Assembly (NCBI GenBank): GCA_019745565.1 | Contig: JAIESW010000019.1 | Coordinates: forward strand, 1 to 64,000 | Direction: 5' to 3' | DNA length: 64,000 nucleotides | DNA from: Burkholderiales bacterium | Lineage (GTDB): Bacteria; Pseudomonadota; Gammaproteobacteria; Burkholderiales; Ga0077523 | Shown: positions 55,447 through 64,000 of the stretch, piece by piece | How positions within the stretch are numbered: the stretch's first letter is position 1 | How the letters are laid out: each line of letters opens with the position of its first letter | Notes under the pieces: model-generated | The model's input: the letters and a program-made list of their open reading frames with translations, nothing else | Told to the model about the DNA's origin: nothing | Databases searched by the model: none | Program-made: the position numbers and the translations under genes

Positions 55447-55997
55447 CGCCTCTCCTCCTTGAGGGCGTACACGGCCGGCAGGTTGCGCCAGGCGCCGTAG
55501 ACGTCCATGCCGAACCCGAACACGTAGCGATCGGGCACCGACACCCCGACGTGATCGGCCTCGATCGGTCGTGCGCGGCCGATGCGCTTTTCGCAGAAGA
55601 CGGCAGTGCGCACTTCGGCAGCCCCGCTTTCGAGCAGCGTGTCGCGGATCGCAGCCAGGGTCCAGCCCTCGTCGAGGATGTCGTCCACCACCAGCACCAC
55701 GCGGTCGCGCACGTCCTCGCGCGGGCGCACCTTCCAGTCGATCGCCTTGCCCGTCGTGTCGCCGCGGTAGCGCGTGGCGTGCACGTAGTCGAAATCGAGC
55801 GGGAAGCGCAGCAGCGGCAGCAGCTGGCCCGTGAACACGACGCCGCCGCCCATCACCGAAAGCACCACGGGGTAGCGATTGCGCAACCCCTTGGAGACCT
55901 CATCCGCCACACGTTCCACCGCTGCGGTGGCAGCTTCCGCCGTGCACACGAGCTCTGCGGTCTCGAAGATCTCCCAGGCGCGCGCGGCGGTGAGCAT
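55443..55997 (-). CDS. Hypoxanthine-guanine phosphoribosyltransferase family
   Basis: The 184-residue enzyme has the PRPP motif VVLVVDDILDEGWTLAAI, the flexible-loop region HATRYRGDTTGKAIDWK and the VPDRYVFGFGMDVYGAWRNL end. The TATLRYV-like core MGGGVVFTGQLLP also fits HGPRT. It salvages hypoxanthine and possibly guanine. It pairs well with the neighbouring phosphorylase, which would deliver a purine base. ATG 55997 gives normal length. Confidence 0.88.
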   Translation of the reverse strand: MLTAARAWEIFETAELVCTAEAATAAVERVADEVSKGLRNRYPVVLSVMGGGVVFTGQLLPLLRFPLDFDYVHATRYRGDTTGKAIDWKVRPREDVRDRVVLVVDDILDEGWTLAAIRDTLLESGAAEVRTAVFCEKRIGRARPIEADHVGVSVPDRYVFGFGMDVYGAWRNLPAVYALKEERR

Positions 55998-56004
55998 GCC
56001 CAGG

Positions 56005-56886
56005 CTAGGTATTCTTCCCGTTTCCGAGCGCCGCAGCGAACTGGGCGAACGGGGCACCCACCTCGGGATGGCGCAGGCCGTAGACGTAGTTCGCCATCAT
56101 GTACCCGAGCTTCGAACCGCAGTCGTAGCGCGTACCGTGGAACTCCCACGCGAGCGCCTGTTCGTGGAACAGCAACTGGGCGATGCCGTCGGTCAACTGG
56201 ATCTCGCCGCCGGTGCCTTTGCCGATGCGCTCGAGGAAATGGAAGATGTAGGGTGTGAGGATGTAGCGCCCCACCACGGCGAGATTCGACGGCGCGTCCT
56301 GCGGCTGCGGCTTCTCGACGATGCCGGCGATGCGATGCAGCCGCCCTTCCAGCGCCTCGTTGCGGATCACGCCGTATTTGTTCGACTCCTCGCGCGGGAT
56401 TTGTTGCACGGCGATGACCGAGGCCTGACGCTCCTCGAAGATGTTGACCATCTGCTTCAACGCCGAGGGCTCGCCGTCGATCAGGTCGTCGGCCAGGATG
56501 ACGGCGAAGGGCGCGTCCCCGACGACCGGCCTCGCGCAGAGCACCGCATGACCGAGGCCGAGGGCTTCCGGCTGGCGCACGTAGATGCAGCTCACGTTCT
56601 TCGGCACGATGTTGCGCACCATCTCCAGCATGGCGGTGCGCCCGCGCGCCTCGAGTTCCTGTTCGAGCTCATAGGCCTTGTCGAAGTGGTCCTCGATCGC
56701 ACGCTTCGACTTGCCGGTGATGAACACCATTTGCGTGATGCCCGCGGCCACCGCCTCTTCCACTGCGTACTGGATGAGCGGCTTGTCCACGATCGGCAGC
56801 ATTTCCTTGGGGCTCGCCTTGGTGGCCGGGAGGAACCGGGTGCCGAGGCCGGCGACCGGGAACACTGCTGTGGTGACTTTGCGCAC
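56005..56886 (-). CDS. galU: UTP-glucose-1-phosphate uridylyltransferase
   Basis: The 293-residue nucleotidyltransferase has the signature AVFPVAGLGTRFLPATKA, KEMLPIVDKPLIQYAVEEAV, and FAVILADDLIDG with the metal Asp. It makes UDP-glucose for cell-surface glycans. I set the start at GTG 56886 because RKVTTAVFPVAG matches family starts; an in-frame TTG at 56910 is an alternative. It may feed the glycan enzymes of the island, but it is a general housekeeping gene. Confidence 0.92.
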   Translation of the reverse strand: MRKVTTAVFPVAGLGTRFLPATKASPKEMLPIVDKPLIQYAVEEAVAAGITQMVFITGKSKRAIEDHFDKAYELEQELEARGRTAMLEMVRNIVPKNVSCIYVRQPEALGLGHAVLCARPVVGDAPFAVILADDLIDGEPSALKQMVNIFEERQASVIAVQQIPREESNKYGVIRNEALEGRLHRIAGIVEKPQPQDAPSNLAVVGRYILTPYIFHFLERIGKGTGGEIQLTDGIAQLLFHEQALAWEFHGTRYDCGSKLGYMMANYVYGLRHPEVGAPFAQFAAALGNGKNT

Positions 56887-56913
56887 GGGAAAAATCCGGG
56901 AGAGAAGCAACTT

Positions 56914-60044
<3,131 letters not shown>

Positions 60045-60115
60045 CGTGCGGCAGCCTCCGCCGGTCAGGCGGTGCGGTCTCCGGGAGGGTACGGGTAGGT
60101 CTTGGGCGCGGCGGG

Positions 60116-60204
60116 CCCCCATCCCAACCTTTCCCCAGCGGAGCTGGGGGAAGGAGCTTGGATTCCCTCCCCCAGCTGCGCTGGGAGAGGGTTAGAGGTG
60201 AGGC
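60116..60204. repeat. REP-like paired inverted repeat in smc-zipA gap
   Basis: The 247-base gap between smc and zipA holds two ~38-base copies of one element in opposite orientation. Each contains a small palindrome (TCCCCAGCGGAGCTGGGGGA, and CCCCCAGCTGCGCTGGGAGA). Such CCCTCTCCC-type pairs are dispersed in many betaproteobacterial genomes, resembling BIME/REP units. They could act as a transcript end or processing point. No gene is seen in the gap. Confidence 0.65.
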
Positions 60205-60291
60205 AGGGGTTTCGAGCTGCATGCAGCGAGCCGGCCGAACGGCGCCGGCATGCAGGCCGGCGCGCGCTCCGCAGGAGGGGGCAGCGGTGCA

Positions 60292-63200
60292 TCACGCAGC
60301 CTCTTCCCGCAATTTGAGCGCTTCCTCGATATCCACCGCCACCACGCGCGACACACCGAGCTCCGGCATGGTCACGCCGATCAGCTGGTCGGCCATCTCC
60401 ATGGTGATCTTGTTGTGGCTGATGAAGATGAACTGGGTCTGGTCGGCCATCTTCTTCACGAGTTCGCAGAAGCGCCCGGTGTTGCTGTCGTCGAGCGGCG
60501 CGTCGACCTCGTCCAGCAGGCAGAACGGCGCCGGGTTCAGGCGGAACAGCGAGAATACCAGCGACACGGCCGTGAGTGCCTTCTCCCCGCCCGAGAGCAG
60601 GTGGATCGAGGAGTTCTTCTTGCCGGGCGGCCGGGCCACGATCTGCACGCCGCTGTCGAGGATTTCCTCGCCGCTCATGACGAGCTTCGCTTCGCCGCCC
60701 CCGAACAGGGCCGGGAACATCTGCCCCAGGTTCTGGTTCACCTCATCGAAGGTGGCCCGCAGCCGGTCGCGCGTCTCGCGATCGATGCGGCGGATCGCCT
60801 CGACCAGGGTGTTCATCGCCTCGGTCAGGTCGGCCGACTGGGTTTCGAGGTAGCCGTTGCGCTCGCGGGCGGTGGCAAGTTCGTCCAGCGCGGCCAGATT
60901 CACGGCGCCGAGCGCTGCGATCTCCTCGCTCAGGCGATTGATGTCGCCCTGCAGAGCGTTGGGCCGCGGCGCTTTTTCCACCGAGGCGAGCAGCTCGGCC
61001 TCGTCGGCCTTGGCCTCGGCCAGCTGCTGCGCATAACTCTCTTCGTTGAGCCGCGCCTCCTGCTCCTTCAACTTGAGGTCGCCGATGCGGTTGCGCATGG
61101 GCTCCAGGCGCTGCTCGGCGGAGAGGCGCTCCTGCTCGGTGCTGCGCAGGACAGTTTCGGCCTCGGCCATTGCGTCGCGCGCACTCGCCAGGGCGGTTTC
61201 GCGTTCCATCTTGACCGCCAGCACGGCCTGCAGCCGTTCGGCGATGGGCGCTTCGTCGAACCCTGCCACTTCGGCCTCGGCCTGGGCGAGCCCGTTGCGG
61301 GCGCGGGTCAGTTGATCGGCGATACCGGAGAGCGTGCGTTCGAGTTCGCCGATGCGGTGCTGCGCGGTGCGTTCGCCGAACTGCGCTTCCTGGTGATCCC
61401 GTTCCGCGCGCAGCACGCGCTCGCGCAACGAGCCGAGTTCCATCTCGGCCTGGCGGTCGCGCTCCGTGGCGCCGCCCACCTGGGCCTGCAATTCGACGAT
61501 GCCGGCATCCAGGGTACCCAGCGCTTCCAGCGCCGCCTGGAGGTCTTCGTGTTCCCGCTCGCGCTCGGCGGCGATCTCCGCCAGTTCGCGATCGATCTGG
61601 TCGTGGCGTTCCCGGGCGCGTGCCACGGCCTGGGATGCGCGCACTTCTTCGAGCTCGATTTCGTGCCGGCGCTCGGAGACGTCGGTGATCTCGCCCCGCA
61701 GCCGGTCGATCGCGCTGCGTTGCTCCGCAAGTTCCATCTCGGCATCGGCGAGCTGGCCGCGCCGTTCGGCCAGTCCGGCCTCCAGGTGCGGCACTTCGGC
61801 CTCGAGCTGTTCGATCTCTTCCTTGCGCTCCAGCAGACCGTGGATCTCGGAGTCGGCGGCGTGGAAGCCGACGCTGTGCGCAGTGAACATGTGGCCGTCG
61901 CGCGTGACTACCATCTCGCCCGGCCCCAGGCGCGCCGCGATGTCGAGCGCCGTGGCGGCGGAGTCGACCGCGTAGACGCGATCCAGCCACTCGCGCAGGA
62001 CCGCCTTCACCGCCTCGTCGGTCGAGGACACTCGATCGAGCAGCGGGACGGTACCGGCCGGCGCCACCGGGGTCTCCGTGCCTGCGGCAGGTCCGGAGCG
62101 ATAGATGGCGAGCTTGCCGGGCGGCGATGCGCCGAACCAGTCGGTCAGCGTGCCGGGATCCTGCACCGCGATCGCGTTCAGGCGTTCGCGCAAGACTGCC
62201 TCGAGCGCGTCCTCCCAGCCGTTGTCCACGCGGATGTGCTGCCATAGGCGCGGGCGCTCCGACAGCCCGTGCTGTCCGAGCCAGGCCGCCATCTGCTCAC
62301 TGGCGCCGACCTGCTGCTGCAGGCCCACGAGCGCGTTGCGGCGCGCCTCGACCGAAGCGAGTTTCTGACGCAACTGTTCGACGCCCTGGGTCGCCTCGCG
62401 GAAACGCTGCTCGAGACCCGGGAGCGCCTGCTCGGCATCGGACTGGCGCTGCCGCAGGGCCGCGATCTCGTCGTCCAGCGCGAGGGCATCGGCCTGCAGC
62501 TGCTCCAGGGCTTCGGTATCCGGCATCACGAGCGCTTCGCGCTCTTCCGCGAGACGCTGGTTGCGCGCTTCGAGCTGTGTCACGAGCTTCTCGGCATGCT
62601 CGCGGCGGGTCGAAGCCACTTCCAGGCTGCGGCGGGCTTCGGCCAGCGCCTGCTGCAGGCGTTCGGATTCCGCGCGTGCATCGCGATAGGCCTGCTCGGC
62701 CGCCGGCAGCTGTTCCTGAATAGCCTGCAGGGCTTCGCGGCGGTGGGCTGCCTCTTCCGTCACGGTCGCGAGCTGGCTGCGCGTATCGGTGAGCGTCCGG
62801 TCGAGGTCCGCGTGGCGCTGATCTTCCTCGTCGATCTGGGTCCGCAATTCGCCGGCCCGCGCCTCGGCGCGCTGGCGGTTGGCACGCAGGAAAGCGAGTT
62901 CCTGTTCGATGCGGGCCAGCTCGGCGTTGCTCTCGTAGAGCTGACCCTGGGCGGCGTGGACGGCGTCGGAGGCGGTGTAGTGCCCTTCGCGCAGGGCTTC
63001 CAGACGTTTCTCGGCGTCGCGCAAGGCCGCACCGGCCTGCTCGATGTCGATCGTGAGTTGTTCCACCTCGCGCGCCGCCTTGGCGCGTTGGGCGGCCGCA
63101 TCCTGCCGGCGGATGGCCCACAGCAGGTGCTGGGTCTGGCGCAGCTGGGCCTCGAGCGAGCGGTACTTCTCGGCGGCTTCGGCCTGCGCTTCCAGGTGCG

Positions 63201-63816
63201 TGATCTGGCTCTGCAGTTCGCGCCGGATGTCGTCGACGCGCAGGAGGTTCTCCTTGGTGTCGTCGAGACGCGCCTCGGTTTCCTTGCGGCGTTCGCGATA
63301 CTTCGAAACTCCCGCCGCCTCCTCGAGGAAGATCCGGAGCTCCTCCGGCTTGGCCTCGACGATGCGGGAGATCATCCCCTGCTCGATGATGGCGTAGGCG
63401 CGAGCGCCCAGCCCGGTCCCGAGGAAGATATCGGCGACATCGCGGCGCCGCACCGCGGTGTTGTTGATGAAGTAGCTGGAACCGCTGTCGCGCTCCAGCA
63501 CGCGCTTGATCGAGATCTCCGCATATTGCGACCACGCGCCAGCGGCCTTGCCGAGACTGTTGTCGAACACCAGTTCGACGCTGGCGCGGCCCACGGGCTT
63601 GCGCTCGCCGGAGCCGTTGAAGATCACGTCGTCCATGCTCTCGCCGCGCAGATGCTTCGCGGACGATTCGCCCAGGACCCAGCGCACGGCGTCGATGACG
63701 TTCGACTTGCCGCAGCCGTTGGGGCCCACCACTCCGATCAACTGTCCCGGCAGCGCGACATGCGTGGGATCGACGAACGACTTGAAACCAGCGAGCTTGA
63801 TGTGGGTGAGGCGCAC
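60292..63816 (-). CDS. smc: Chromosome segregation protein SMC
   Basis: The 1174-residue ATPase has Walker A VGPNGCGKSNVIDAVRW (31-38 core), long coiled coils, a hinge (~505-660), the ABC signature LLSGGEKALTAVSLV and Walker B FCLLDEVDAPLDDSN near the C terminus. It forms the core of bacterial condensin with ScpA and ScpB. The start is GTG 63816. It lies upstream of zipA and ligA in the usual order. Confidence 0.97.
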   Translation of the reverse strand: MRLTHIKLAGFKSFVDPTHVALPGQLIGVVGPNGCGKSNVIDAVRWVLGESSAKHLRGESMDDVIFNGSGERKPVGRASVELVFDNSLGKAAGAWSQYAEISIKRVLERDSGSSYFINNTAVRRRDVADIFLGTGLGARAYAIIEQGMISRIVEAKPEELRIFLEEAAGVSKYRERRKETEARLDDTKENLLRVDDIRRELQSQITHLEAQAEAAEKYRSLEAQLRQTQHLLWAIRRQDAAAQRAKAAREVEQLTIDIEQAGAALRDAEKRLEALREGHYTASDAVHAAQGQLYESNAELARIEQELAFLRANRQRAEARAGELRTQIDEEDQRHADLDRTLTDTRSQLATVTEEAAHRREALQAIQEQLPAAEQAYRDARAESERLQQALAEARRSLEVASTRREHAEKLVTQLEARNQRLAEEREALVMPDTEALEQLQADALALDDEIAALRQRQSDAEQALPGLEQRFREATQGVEQLRQKLASVEARRNALVGLQQQVGASEQMAAWLGQHGLSERPRLWQHIRVDNGWEDALEAVLRERLNAIAVQDPGTLTDWFGASPPGKLAIYRSGPAAGTETPVAPAGTVPLLDRVSSTDEAVKAVLREWLDRVYAVDSAATALDIAARLGPGEMVVTRDGHMFTAHSVGFHAADSEIHGLLERKEEIEQLEAEVPHLEAGLAERRGQLADAEMELAEQRSAIDRLRGEITDVSERRHEIELEEVRASQAVARARERHDQIDRELAEIAAEREREHEDLQAALEALGTLDAGIVELQAQVGGATERDRQAEMELGSLRERVLRAERDHQEAQFGERTAQHRIGELERTLSGIADQLTRARNGLAQAEAEVAGFDEAPIAERLQAVLAVKMERETALASARDAMAEAETVLRSTEQERLSAEQRLEPMRNRIGDLKLKEQEARLNEESYAQQLAEAKADEAELLASVEKAPRPNALQGDINRLSEEIAALGAVNLAALDELATARERNGYLETQSADLTEAMNTLVEAIRRIDRETRDRLRATFDEVNQNLGQMFPALFGGGEAKLVMSGEEILDSGVQIVARPPGKKNSSIHLLSGGEKALTAVSLVFSLFRLNPAPFCLLDEVDAPLDDSNTGRFCELVKKMADQTQFIFISHNKITMEMADQLIGVTMPELGVSRVVAVDIEEALKLREEAA

Positions 63817-64000
63817 GGACGAGCCCGTTCGGGAGCGGGATACGAAGAAAAAACAGCGGCTAAAAAATCAAGCGCCTGGCGTCGTTGCCGGGCCAGGCGT
63901 TGATGCGAACATGCAGGCGATTGTAACCGAATTGCCTACCCCGAAAACACTGCGGCCGGGCGCACCGGCTCCTATAATCGCGGACTTTTCGAGTGCCGGA
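63817..64000. promoter_or_regulatory. Upstream region of smc with plus-strand TATAAT box
   Basis: This end segment has no gene that can be identified. On the plus strand a perfect TATAAT sits at 63973-63978, with only a weak -35 about 17 bases before it. It may drive a divergent gene beyond the window. A short hairpin-like GCCTGGCG/CGCCAGGC-type motif lies near 63875-63900. A promoter for smc on the minus strand is not evident. Confidence 0.4.

Overview
The window is a 64 kb stretch of a high-GC, flagellated, Gram-negative chromosome, most likely a betaproteobacterium. The evidence is gene order: yceD-rpmF-plsX-fabHDG-acpP-fabF-mltG-tmk-holB-pilZ-tatD, rluC next to rne, smc-zipA-ligA-galU, and a fliC-flaG-fliD-fliS-fliT block. 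The genus cannot be told from the sequence. I see no prophage, insertion sequence or CRISPR array. One RNA gene, tRNA-Asn(GUU), is present.

Layout. 1-3.9 kb (+): membrane methyltransferase, HDOD protein, pentapeptide-repeat membrane protein, TrmH-type RNA methyltransferase. 4.0-14.1 kb (-): tatD, pilZ, holB, tmk, mltG, then the fatty-acid and phospholipid cluster fabF-acpP-fabG-fabD-fabH-plsX-rpmF-yceD behind a strong sigma70-like promoter at 14.15 kb. 14.2-15.5 kb (+): Maf-type pyrophosphatase and a tetrapyrrole-methylase-fold methyltransferase. 15.5-18.4 kb (-): sppA, a Rieske protein, a HAD phosphatase, rluC. 18.8-21.6 kb (+): rne with a clear terminator. 21.7-24.3 kb (-): LMW-PTP, uvrB. 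24.4-25.6 kb (+): aminotransferase. 25.6-27.0 kb (-): AsmA-like protein. 27.0-30.7 kb (+): tRNA-Asn, map, glnD. 30.6-37.4 kb (-): late flagellar genes, with sigma28-like promoters before fliC and fliD. 37.6-54.0 kb (-): glycan-modification island. 54.2-63.8 kb (-): def, mtnP-like, hpt-like, galU, ligA, zipA, smc.

The notable part is the island between def and fliC. From 51.7 to 37.6 kb it is one run of ten genes, most overlapping by 1-11 bases. It holds relatives of all four enzymes that build the activated phosphoramidate of Campylobacter jejuni capsule: L-glutamine kinase (Cj1418-like), CTP:phosphoglutamine cytidylyltransferase (Cj1416-like), gamma-glutamyl-CDP-amidate hydrolase (Cj1417-like) and cytidine diphosphoramidate kinase (Cj1415-like, a CysC homologue). 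Between and around them lie a SAM methyltransferase that could make the O-methyl ester, a formyltransferase-like protein with an altered active site, an unrecognised 185-residue protein, and a dTDP-3-formamido-3,6-dideoxyhexose set (3,4-ketoisomerase, N-formyltransferase, PLP aminotransferase). A 1593-residue protein (TPR + GT41/SPINDLY-like + GT61-like + CDP-glycerol-glycerophosphotransferase-like domains) heads the run. A second TPR-GT41 protein lies upstream.

My reading, which is inference, is that the island makes a formamido-sugar glycan decorated with (methyl) phosphoramidate. The flagellin gene immediately downstream and the GT41-type transferases make flagellin the favoured acceptor; LPS or capsule remain possible. 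A phosphoramidate on a flagellar glycan in a betaproteobacterium would, as far as I know, be new.
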